From positions 372,001 to 436,000 of the forward strand of contig NZ_QTPP01000001.1 of NCBI RefSeq assembly GCF_003853415.1: a stretch of DNA of 64,000 nt, read 5' to 3'. Every line of letters starts with the position of its first letter. Within the stretch, counting starts at the first letter, position 1. The translations under genes were made by a program, and so were the position numbers. Below are positions 54,138-61,542 of the stretch, one piece after another. The notes beneath the pieces were generated by a model. The model did no database searches. It worked only from the letters and a program-made list of their open reading frames with translations, and had not been told where the DNA came from. This stretch comes from Burkholderia sp. Bp9142 (GTDB taxonomy: Bacteria; Pseudomonadota; Gammaproteobacteria; Burkholderiales; Burkholderiaceae).

Positions 54138-54692
54138 ATGAAAAAAAGCCACACCCTCAAGACGCTCGCCCTGCTCTGTTGCCTGGGCGTCCAGTGCGCG
54201 ACGTCGGCATTCGCGGACGAACCGAAGAAGATCGCGTTCGTCGATACGGGCAATACCGGACGCAGCGTGATGGCCGAAGCGATCGCCGGACAACTGATCG
54301 CGCAACGGCACGCGCATATCGCGGTGATCTCGCGCGCGGTCGACGAGGATCCGTACGACGAAAAGCCCGAGGAAAACGGCGTGATCCTGATGAAGCGGCG
54401 CGGGCTCGACACGTCCGCGCATCGTGCGGTGCAACTGAACGCGAACGACGTCAAGCACTCCGATGTGATCCTGACGATGACCGACAAGCACAAGGAAAAG
54501 GTGCTCGCGCTCCATCCGTCGGCCGCGGGCAAGGTGTTCACGCTCGCCGAATACGCGACCGGCGCGCACAAGGACGTACCCGACGCGTGGGGCAAGCCGA
54601 TCGACTTCTACGAATCGGTGACCGCGCAGCTCGACGCATTCATCCCGGCCGCGCTCGACAAGGTTGCCACGGCCGCACCCGCGAAGCAGTAA
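54138..54692 (+). CDS. Exported low-molecular-weight phosphotyrosine-phosphatase homologue lacking the catalytic cysteine
   Basis: The product is 184 residues. A signal peptide (MKKSHTLKTLALLCCLGVQC...SAFA) precedes a LMW-PTP/ArsC-like domain. The phosphate loop C-x5-R appears as VDTGNTGRSVMAEAIA: the nucleophilic Cys is Asp36, the second Cys is Gly41, and Arg42 is kept. The general-acid region (KDVPDAWGKPIDFYES) is still recognisable. The protein should therefore bind but not hydrolyse phosphoesters, and it is exported, which is unusual for this fold. It stands alone; no capsule or arsenic genes flank it. The ATG at 54138 has a GGCGGAGAAACG ribosome binding site. Confidence 0.8.
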   Translation: MKKSHTLKTLALLCCLGVQCATSAFADEPKKIAFVDTGNTGRSVMAEAIAGQLIAQRHAHIAVISRAVDEDPYDEKPEENGVILMKRRGLDTSAHRAVQLNANDVKHSDVILTMTDKHKEKVLALHPSAAGKVFTLAEYATGAHKDVPDAWGKPIDFYESVTAQLDAFIPAALDKVATAAPAKQ

Positions 54693-55030
54693 CGCAGGTT
54701 GGACCGGCCGGGTCGCCCGTCGCGTCGTGCGGCGGCGCCGACGGGCCGGCCGCTCGAGCAGTTCATGCGCGCACGGCGCGTCTCCCGAACACGCCGATGA
54801 GACCGGCCGTTCAGCCGAATCGTCAGCGCACGCCCCGAATGAAAGAATGATCCTCGTTCGGGAAGCCCGCCTCACCGCTCGATATCCCGAACCGCGAAGC
54901 CGCTGCATGCACGCCTGCGCAGCGCCTTTGCGTTGTGCATCGTCTCGCTTCGGCAGTCGGCCCGCGTACGCGTCTCTTCATCCGCCTCATCCGACAGACC
55001 ACGCAATCACGTCGATACCCCTACCCTTCA
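54693..55030. other. Gap before the toxin-antitoxin operon
   Basis: This stretch of about 340 bp shows no supported gene, hairpin or promoter until the AT-rich palindrome at 55031. Composition is ordinary for the region. Confidence 0.4.
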
Positions 55031-55048
55031 TGTAGCTTATAAGTTACA
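55031..55048. promoter_or_regulatory. Palindromic operator directly abutting the toxin start codon
   Basis: TGTAGCTTATAAGTTACA is an 18-bp near-perfect palindrome (one mismatched pair) ending on the base before the ATG. It probably overlaps the promoter and binds the antitoxin or toxin-antitoxin complex. No ribosome binding site fits between it and the ATG. Confidence 0.65.
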
Positions 55049-55381
55049 ATGCTCTCCAAGTTCGAACTGCTTCGCTATCAGCGCGTCGACGGTCGCGAGC
55101 CTTTCACCGAATGGCTGAACACCATACGCGACAAGGTCATCCAGGCACGGATTCGCGAACGCCTGCGACGCGTGCAGACCGGCAATGTCGGCGATTGCGA
55201 GCCTGTCGGCGAAGGCGTGATCGAACTACGCATCCACGTCGGTGCCGGCTATCGCGTGTACTTCGGCCGGTGCGGCAGCGCGCTGGTGCTGCTGTTGTCC
55301 GGCGGCGACAAGCGCAGCCAGTCCGACGACATCAGGCATGCGAAGGAACACGGGTCGAACTGGAAACGGAGGCAAATGTGA
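55049..55381 (+). CDS. HigB/RelE-superfamily toxin (addiction-module killer protein)
   Basis: The product is 110 residues. It matches the phage-derived Gp49-like/HigB family: FTEWLNTIRDKVIQARIRERLRRVQTGNVGDCEPVGEGVIELRIHVGAGYRVYFGR and LVLLLSGGDKRSQSDDI. The basic residues R and K in YRVYF and GGDKR fit an mRNA-interferase fold. Toxin precedes antitoxin, the reversed order typical of hig modules. Its stop overlaps the antitoxin GTG start by 4 bp. Confidence 0.9.
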   Translation: MLSKFELLRYQRVDGREPFTEWLNTIRDKVIQARIRERLRRVQTGNVGDCEPVGEGVIELRIHVGAGYRVYFGRCGSALVLLLSGGDKRSQSDDIRHAKEHGSNWKRRQM

Positions 55382-55707
55382 ACAAGCTCAAAGGCGCGGT
55401 ATCGCACCACGACGCGGAAGTCGCCGAACTCGGTGCCGACCGCGAGCTCGCGGTCGCCTATCTGCGCGTCGCGATGGAATCGCTCGACGATCCCGACAAC
55501 CGTGCGGCCGCGCTGCTCGCACTGCGCACGGTCGCGGAAGCATACGGCGGGCTCGGCGCGGTTGCCGCCGAAGCCGGCATCAGCCGTGAATCGCTGTATC
55601 GCACGCTGTCGCCCAACGGCAACCCGACGCTGAAAACCCTGCTCGCGGTGCTCAAGACGGTTGGCTTGCGCCTGTCCGTCGTCCCCGCGCAACCGTCGCA
55701 CGCCTGA
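55378..55707 (+). CDS. HigA-like helix-turn-helix antitoxin
   Basis: The product is 109 residues starting at GTG 55378, inside the end of the toxin gene. The C-terminal helix-turn-helix (GGLGAVAAEAGISRESLYRTLSPNGNPTLKTLLAVLKTVG) is typical of addiction-module antidotes that pair with this toxin family. It neutralises the toxin and probably represses the operon via the palindrome at 55031. Both genes look intact. Confidence 0.9.
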   Translation: MNKLKGAVSHHDAEVAELGADRELAVAYLRVAMESLDDPDNRAAALLALRTVAEAYGGLGAVAAEAGISRESLYRTLSPNGNPTLKTLLAVLKTVGLRLSVVPAQPSHA

Positions 55708-55722
55708 CGCGGCGGCCGCGCT

Positions 55723-57741
55723 TCAAGGCTGCACCATCCACACGAGCAGCATCGCGGCCGGCGCCGCGCGCATCCCCGCCGGCGGCTGCGCGATCGTCGG
55801 CTCGACCTTGAGTGCCTGCGCGATCGTCGCCGCATCGTCGACCGTCGTCGTGCGCTCGGTCGTCATCAACCGGGCGGGCCGGTGCAGCGTCTCGCGATAC
55901 AGCGCGCCGTACCACAGCGGCCGCGTGCCGAGCGCATCCTGCAGCACGTACGGATAACGCCACAGCCGCAGCACGAGTCGGCTGTCAGGATCGGTCGGCT
56001 CGACGCGCACGAACACGCGGCGCGTACTCTCGCCTTGCGTGTAGCGCGGCAGCACGGGCAACGCATCGGCCGGCGCCTGCGGCGACAGCCAGCGCAGCGC
56101 GGCGGCAGGCGACCATGGCGTCGCGCGCTGCCAGCCGGCCAGCGAAAGATGGCGATCGAGCGTGTCCGACGTCGCGCACCATTGCAGCGGCAGATACTCC
56201 TCGCGGTCGCCGCCGATCTCGGTGCGCCGCGTCGGCACGCGCTGCCACCCGCCGCGCATCCACTGGTCGACGGTCATCGCGACGACGTCGCCGATATGCG
56301 GACGTGCCGCACGATCGAGCTGCCACTGCGCGGGCACGGTCCACACGCCGGCCGTCGCCAGCACGACGAGCACCGCGACGAGCGCGCCGCGCGGCTGCAC
56401 ATGCTCGCGCACCTGCCAGTACGCATGAGCGCCCGCCAGCACCGCGAACCACGCGAGCCCGAGGCTCCAGCCGCCGAGCAGGCCCGACAGCCACGTATCG
56501 CCGACGTACAGCCGCGCGAAGCCGCCGAGCACGATCCACAGCACGACCGCCGTCACGACCGGGACGCGCCACAGCGCGGGCCGGTCGCGCGTCAGCACCC
56601 AGCCGATGCCGCTGCTCACGAGCATCGCGAACGCCGCATCGGCGTCGGGCAGCGGCACGTGCAGCCCGCCGGGCGGCAAGCTCGCGGGCGTGGTGCCGGG
56701 CAAGCCGGCGCCGAACGCCGGCCCGAGCACGACCGCGATGCCGACCGTCGCGAGCCACCATGCGGATGTCACCCAGCAGCGATGGATCAGCAGCCAGACG
56801 AGAAACGCGGCCGCGACGATCAGCCCCGTATCGTGTCCGTGCAACACCGCGAGCGCGCGCATCGCCGCATCCACGGGCGGCGTGCGCAGATTCTGCAGGA
56901 ACGCATACAGCGCGATGTCGGCGTGCATCAGCGGATCGTTCGCGACGACGTCCTGCACGATGCCCGCAAACAGCCAGACGCAGCCGAGGAACAGCAGCGC
57001 GAACACGGGCACCGCGCCCGGCAGGCGGCGCACCTTGTCGAGTGTATCGTGCAGCCGGGCGCCGAAGCGGGGCCAGCGGTGCGCGCATGCATGCACCGCC
57101 GCGCCGGCCGCCCGGCACAGCAACGGCCAGCCGCGCCGCAGCGCCAGGCGCACGCCGAACCACACGAGCGCGACCAGCGCGGCGACCACCAGCAGGATCG
57201 CGGCGACCCGCACGCTGATCGCCGCGGCCAGCGCCGCCGACGCGCCGAACAGGATGCCCGGCGCGATGTGCACGGGCGCCCAGATCAGCGCCGACACGAT
57301 GTTGACCGGGTAGAACGACCGGCGCGGCAGCATCGCGCAGCCGACCACGACCGGCACGACCGCGCGCACCGGCGCCAGGAAGCGCGCGAGCACGATGCTC
57401 TTCATGCCATGGCGCAGCACGAACTCCTCGCCGCGCGCGTAGGCGTCCGCGTAGCCGAGACGCGTCCAGCCGTCGCGGATCGCGCCGCGGTAGTGCCGTC
57501 CGAGCTCGTAGCTGATCCCGTCGCCGACGACCGCGCCGGCAGTCGCGACGCCGATCGCCGTCCAGCCGTCGAGCGCGCCCGCGCCGATCAGCGTGCCGGC
57601 CGCGAACATCACGGCGCCGGCCGGCACGACCGTGCCGATCAGCGCGATCGACTCGGCACAGGCCGTGGCGAACACGACCGCCAGCACGAGCCCCGGATGC
57701 GCGCCGATCGCGCCCAGCCACGCGTGGATCGTGACGCTCAT
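55723..57741 (-). CDS. DedA / PAP2-like / LssY_C fusion membrane protein with a degenerate phosphatase site
   Basis: The product is 672 residues. Residues 1-200 are a DedA (SNARE-associated) domain with ESIALIGTVVPAGAVMFAAG, GDGISYELGRHY and the basic motif ARFLAPVRAVVPVVVG. Residues 235-440 are a PAP2-like membrane domain, and 450-672 an LssY-type C-domain (WQLDRAARPHIGDVVAM... and RRVFVRVEPTDPDSRLVLRLWRYPYV). In the PAP2 part the PSGH motif is replaced by LPDADAAF, and the third motif has GDTWLSGLLGG where G-x-H-W-x-S-D is expected. Phosphatase activity is therefore unlikely. DedA proteins flip lipid carriers. Confidence 0.85.
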   Translation of the reverse strand: MSVTIHAWLGAIGAHPGLVLAVVFATACAESIALIGTVVPAGAVMFAAGTLIGAGALDGWTAIGVATAGAVVGDGISYELGRHYRGAIRDGWTRLGYADAYARGEEFVLRHGMKSIVLARFLAPVRAVVPVVVGCAMLPRRSFYPVNIVSALIWAPVHIAPGILFGASAALAAAISVRVAAILLVVAALVALVWFGVRLALRRGWPLLCRAAGAAVHACAHRWPRFGARLHDTLDKVRRLPGAVPVFALLFLGCVWLFAGIVQDVVANDPLMHADIALYAFLQNLRTPPVDAAMRALAVLHGHDTGLIVAAAFLVWLLIHRCWVTSAWWLATVGIAVVLGPAFGAGLPGTTPASLPPGGLHVPLPDADAAFAMLVSSGIGWVLTRDRPALWRVPVVTAVVLWIVLGGFARLYVGDTWLSGLLGGWSLGLAWFAVLAGAHAYWQVREHVQPRGALVAVLVVLATAGVWTVPAQWQLDRAARPHIGDVVAMTVDQWMRGGWQRVPTRRTEIGGDREEYLPLQWCATSDTLDRHLSLAGWQRATPWSPAAALRWLSPQAPADALPVLPRYTQGESTRRVFVRVEPTDPDSRLVLRLWRYPYVLQDALGTRPLWYGALYRETLHRPARLMTTERTTTVDDAATIAQALKVEPTIAQPPAGMRAAPAAMLLVWMVQP

Positions 57742-57843
57742 CGCGGGTCGCGCTGGGTGGCGGCGCGGGGTGTCTGCACCGGGCCGGCAATGGCGTGGGG
57801 AAGGTTCATCGGAAGGTGCGCGCGTTGGCGCCGGCCGGCGGCG

Positions 57844-58296
57844 TCAGTCGAACTCGTGCTGCCGCGCGTCGGCCTCGAGCGGCGCGTCGTGGTAGCCGAC
57901 GGTCGCGATCTCGTGCAGGTAGCGCGCGAGAAACGCGTCGATCGACCCGGCTTCCTCATACTGATGCACATGGCGGAACTCATGCGTGAGCAGGCGTCGC
58001 GTGTCGTGGCCGCGCAGCACGAACACCGCATGGCCGAGCGTGAGGCCGATCGTCCCCGGCGACAGCAGCCCGGTGTCGCGCGCGATCGCGCCGAGCGCCG
58101 GCGTGTCGGGAAACGGCAGCCGGTCGGCGACCACGACGCGGATCCGCTCCGGTTGCGCGACGCCCACGGTACGCGCGTCGTCGGCCTGCGCGGGCGTCAG
58201 CGGCACGCCCTGCGCGAGCCCGTGCGCCGCCTGCGCGTCGGCCCATGCGACCGCGTCGGGCAGCGCGGACGGCAGGATGTCGGCGAGATCGATCAT
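57844..58296 (-). CDS. Putative small zinc metallopeptidase-like protein
   Basis: The product is 150 residues, soluble. A zinc-peptidase-like HEFRHVHQYE motif (HExxH) lies near residue 104, with a further Glu in LHEIATVGYHDAPLEADARQHE that could be the third ligand. Short size and lack of signal peptide point to a cytoplasmic minigluzincin-like protein. The start at 58296 has a GAGGAG ribosome binding site. I do not recognise a named family. Confidence 0.7.
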   Translation of the reverse strand: MIDLADILPSALPDAVAWADAQAAHGLAQGVPLTPAQADDARTVGVAQPERIRVVVADRLPFPDTPALGAIARDTGLLSPGTIGLTLGHAVFVLRGHDTRRLLTHEFRHVHQYEEAGSIDAFLARYLHEIATVGYHDAPLEADARQHEFD

Positions 58297-58599
58297 CGTG
58301 GGGCTCCTCGGGTCGAAACGGTGCAATCGGGCACCAGTTTATCTCTGAATCAGGGCGGTCCGCGAGGCACCGCGCCTGCGGCACTGCGGCGATTCCTCGG
58401 GAATACCCGCCCCATCCGCCCCTATCGCCAATACCATTTCATGCTGATTATTTCGTTTCAGGGCACACTCCACCCCCGGATGTCTCAAAAATTTCGCGCA
58501 GGTGCCCCTTTTCCGGCTTCGGCGGAATATATTGGTCGGAAGAACGGCCGCGGCAACCGGCGGAACAGCCCGCGGCGTCATCCCGAAGAGGACCGCTAG
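58297..58599. promoter_or_regulatory. Divergent region before the NarL-type regulator
   Basis: This 303-bp gap contains an AT-richer patch at 58425-58500 (around tttcatgctgattatttcg and ctcaaaaatttcgcg), the probable promoter of the two-component operon. No ORF or clear operator is visible. Confidence 0.4.
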
Positions 58600-59247
58600 A
58601 TGATCAGGGTAATTCTGGCTGACGATCACGCAGTCATGCGGGACGGACTGCGTCACATTCTGGAAACGGCCGGCGGCTTCGAAATCGTCGGCGAGGCGAG
58701 CGACGGCGCGGCCACGCTCGCGCTGGCCGAGCGTCGCGCCGCCGACGTGCTGCTGCTCGACCTGTCGATGCCCGCACCGACCGGTATCGACCTGATCCGG
58801 CTGGTCAAGACGCATGCGCCGTCGCTGCGCATGCTGGTGCTGACGATGCATGCGGAGACGCAGTACGCGGCGCGCGCGTTCAAGGCCGGCGCCACCGGCT
58901 ACCTGACGAAGGACAGCGCGACCGCCGAGCTCGTCACGGCCGTCACCAAGGTGGCGGGGGGCGGCGTGTACGTGAGCGCGTCGGCGGCCGAGAGCCTCGC
59001 GCGCACGCTGCGCGCGCCGGCCGAGATGCTGCCGCACGAACGCTTGTCCGCGCGCGAACTCGACGTGATGCGCCGCATCGTCGCCGGCCAGACGGTCACG
59101 CGGATCGCATCGGAGCTCACGTTGAGCGCGAAGACGGTCAGCACCTACAAGACGCGCATTCTCGAGAAGATGGAGCTGCCGCACGAAGCCGCGCTGGTGC
59201 GCTATGCGGTGCGCCACGATCTCGACCTCGGCGTCGACGACGCATGA
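58600..59247 (+). CDS. NarL/FixJ family response regulator
   Basis: The product is 215 residues. The receiver carries the ADDH acidic pocket, phosphoacceptor D54 (VLLLDLSMP) and Lys in GYLTKDS. The LuxR helix-turn-helix reads LSARELDVMRRIVAGQTVTRIASELTLSAKTVSTYKTRIL. Its stop overlaps the start of the sensor kinase (ATGA), so the two form a cognate pair. The signal is unknown. Confidence 0.93.
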   Translation: MIRVILADDHAVMRDGLRHILETAGGFEIVGEASDGAATLALAERRAADVLLLDLSMPAPTGIDLIRLVKTHAPSLRMLVLTMHAETQYAARAFKAGATGYLTKDSATAELVTAVTKVAGGGVYVSASAAESLARTLRAPAEMLPHERLSARELDVMRRIVAGQTVTRIASELTLSAKTVSTYKTRILEKMELPHEAALVRYAVRHDLDLGVDDA

Positions 59248-61043
59248 TGCCCGCGCCCCGCTTCCGCTCCGCGGCCACCGAAGACGGCGACGACGCGCCG
59301 GATCCGTCGCGCCTGTTCATGTCGTCGCTGCCGCCCGGGCGGCGCGAGCGGCGGCTCGCGATCGCGACGGTGATCGTGTCGGCCGTGATCTTCGCCGCCC
59401 TCGCGCCGTTCGCGGGCATGCCGCTTGCCCGCGTGTGGGGCTTCATTCCCGTGTACCAGTCGGCGATCGTCGTCAACGACATGGTGACGGCCGGCCTGCT
59501 GCTCGGCCAGTACGCGATCCTGCGCGAGAAGCCGCTGCTCGCGCTCGCGGCCGGCTACCTGTTCACGGGCTTCATGGCCGGCACGCACATGCTGACCTTT
59601 CCGGGACTGTTCACGCCGACGGGCCTGCTCGGCGCGGGCGAACAGACCACCGCGTGGCTGTATCTGTTCTGGCACGGCGGCTTTCCGCTGGCGGTTGCCG
59701 CGTACGTGCTGCTGCGCGCGGCACCGCGCGCGCGCCCGCCGTCGCTCGAGCGCCGCCGCGCGGCGGTTCCGCTCCTGCTCTGCATCGTCCTGACGGCCGG
59801 CGCGACCGCCGCGCTCGCGCTGCTCGCGACCGCCGGCCACGACCTGCTGCCGCGCATCATGCAGGGCAACCGGATGGCCTCGACGATGACGAACGCGATC
59901 GCAGTCGTCTGGGCGCTGAACCTTGCGGCCGTCGTGCTGATGTGGCGACAACGGCACCGTCACTCCGTGCTCGACCTGTGGGTGATGATCGTGCTCGTCG
60001 CGTGGCTGTTCGACATCGCGTTGTCGTCGATGCTGAACCACGGACGCTTCGACCTGGGCTTCTACGCGGGGCGGACCTACGGCCTCGTCGCGTCGGGCGT
60101 CGTGCTGTTCGCGCTGCTGTTCGAGAACGGCCGGCTGCATGCGCAGACGGTGCGTGCGCTCGCCGGTGCGCGCTATCAGCACCTGCTCGTCGTGCAGAAG
60201 AGCGCGCAGCTCAACGAGGCGAACGAACGTCTCGAGCAACGCGTCGCGGCCCGCACCGCGCAGTTGAGCGCGTCGAACCGCGACCTGCGGCGCGAAGTCG
60301 AGGAGCGCGTGCGTGCGGAGCGGGCGCTGCAGGCGTCGCGCGAGGAACTGCGCGAGATCTCGGCGATCAGCGCGACCGCACGGGAGGCCGAGCAGCGCCG
60401 CATCGCGCGCGAACTGCATGACGAACTCGCGCAGACGCTCGCGACGCTGAAGAACGATCTGGAATGGCTGCTCGACCACGTGCCGCAGGACGACGCGCTG
60501 CTGGCGCGCAAGATCGCGTCGATGCATGCGCTCGCGCGCGGCGCGGTGACGGCGACGCGGCGCATCGCGTCGGACCTGCGTCCGCTGATGCTCGACGATC
60601 TCGGGTTCGCGGCCGCGATGCAATGGCTCGTGGAGGATTTCCGGCACCGTCACGGCATGGCGTGCGCGCTGCACGTCGAGCCGGGTGAACTGCAGCTCGA
60701 CGAACCGTATGCGACGGCCGTGTTCCGGATCGCGCAGGAAGCGCTCGCGAACGTCGCGCGGCATGCGGCTGCATCGAACGCGACCGTGACGCTCGTGTAC
60801 CGGGACGAGACGATCGCGCTGACGATTCGCGACGACGGTGCGGGCTTCGATCCCGGTGCGCCGCGCAAGTCGGGATCGTTCGGGCTGGTCGGCCTGCGCG
60901 AGCGCGCGTATCTCGTCGGCGGAACGCTGCGGGTCGCTACGACGCTCGGCGAAGGCACGACGGTGGAGGTGGATATTCCCGTGTCGGCCGCGCATGTGGC
61001 GCTTGCGCATGATGGACGGGGGACGTCGCGGACGGAGGGGTAA
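59244..61043 (+). CDS. MASE4-type membrane sensor histidine kinase (NarX-like HisKA_3)
   Basis: The product is 599 residues. An N-terminal MASE4-like membrane sensor has about eight helices (residues 35-295). A coiled coil follows (about 320-380, LNEANERLEQRVAARTAQLSASN), then the HisKA_3 dimerisation helix with phospho-accepting H392 (RRIARELHDELAQTLATL). The ATPase domain has FRIAQEALANVARHA and DDGAGFDPG. MASE domains probably sense lipid- or membrane-linked cues. It is cotranscribed with the NarL-type regulator. Two ATGs are adjacent at 59244. Confidence 0.9.
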   Translation: MMPAPRFRSAATEDGDDAPDPSRLFMSSLPPGRRERRLAIATVIVSAVIFAALAPFAGMPLARVWGFIPVYQSAIVVNDMVTAGLLLGQYAILREKPLLALAAGYLFTGFMAGTHMLTFPGLFTPTGLLGAGEQTTAWLYLFWHGGFPLAVAAYVLLRAAPRARPPSLERRRAAVPLLLCIVLTAGATAALALLATAGHDLLPRIMQGNRMASTMTNAIAVVWALNLAAVVLMWRQRHRHSVLDLWVMIVLVAWLFDIALSSMLNHGRFDLGFYAGRTYGLVASGVVLFALLFENGRLHAQTVRALAGARYQHLLVVQKSAQLNEANERLEQRVAARTAQLSASNRDLRREVEERVRAERALQASREELREISAISATAREAEQRRIARELHDELAQTLATLKNDLEWLLDHVPQDDALLARKIASMHALARGAVTATRRIASDLRPLMLDDLGFAAAMQWLVEDFRHRHGMACALHVEPGELQLDEPYATAVFRIAQEALANVARHAAASNATVTLVYRDETIALTIRDDGAGFDPGAPRKSGSFGLVGLRERAYLVGGTLRVATTLGEGTTVEVDIPVSAAHVALAHDGRGTSRTEG

Positions 61044-61085
61044 GGCGGTCGACGCAGCGGCGGCGGAATGCCGCTGCGGTGAGTG

Positions 61086-61145
61086 TCAGTGGTAGTCGTC
61101 TTCGCGCGGATGCCGAACGGCCAGGATCGTGACTTGTTCGATCAT
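61086..61145 (-). pseudogene. C-terminal remnant of a RelE/ParE-type toxin gene
   Basis: A 19-codon frame encodes MIEQVTILAVRHPREDDYH. This is the characteristic last segment of RelE/ParE toxins, where I-L-x-V-R-H-x-R-E-D-D-Y-H closes the fold. The first 75-80 residues are absent. Its ATG overlaps the stop of the antitoxin frame, showing that a deletion joined the toxin tail to the antitoxin end. Confidence 0.7.
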
Positions 61146-61443
61146 GCGCGTCGATCGACGTCGCTCGTCGAATCGGTTTTCGTCAGTGCACGCGCGACTT
61201 TCAGCATCGTCCCAAGTTCGGCCTGGACGTCTGCCGCGTCGACATATTCACCCGTGCGCCGCGCCTCGTCGGCCGACGCCGGCCGCGCGCGACAAACTCG
61301 TGGTGCAAGCGTCGATGCGCAATGGAATCGCGCAGTGTCGATTCGACGAACGCAGACGGCGTCTCGTGTTGCGCCAACTCGGCCTCTGCTGTCTCGAGCA
61401 ATTGCGGATCGACTCGAAGCGCGGACATCGCCGTCGTTTTCAT
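61142..61443 (-). pseudogene. Frameshifted ribbon-helix-helix antitoxin gene
   Basis: The N-terminal frame from the ATG at 61443 (GGAGAG ribosome binding site upstream) reads MKTTAMSALRVDPQLLETAE, then PSAFVESTLRDSIAHRR and EFVARG, a YlcI/YnfO-like or ParD-like antitoxin. After about 61282 the frame is lost. The expected continuation ASADEARRTGEYVDAADVQA followed by ELGTMLKVARA is found in another frame and stops at 61142. One missing base near 61278-61282 explains it. With the toxin remnant this is a dead module. Confidence 0.75.
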
Positions 61444-61542
61444 TGTGCTCTCCATGCATTCCAACCTCGTGCACGGTAGCACATCGGCACGATCCCGAGA
61501 GGAACCGCATGAAACTGCAGCCCTCTGCTCTCCCTCCGCCCA

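Noticed and set aside
54138..54692. Arsenate reductase or active tyrosine phosphatase
   Set aside because: The nucleophilic cysteine is replaced by aspartate, and no ars or exopolysaccharide genes are adjacent.
51354..54908. Very long open frame (over 1,100 codons) on the minus strand across the GMC and monooxygenase/esterase genes
   Set aside because: It is antisense to genes with full catalytic motifs. The translation is Arg/His/Ala-rich with no domain, a known effect of high GC codon bias.
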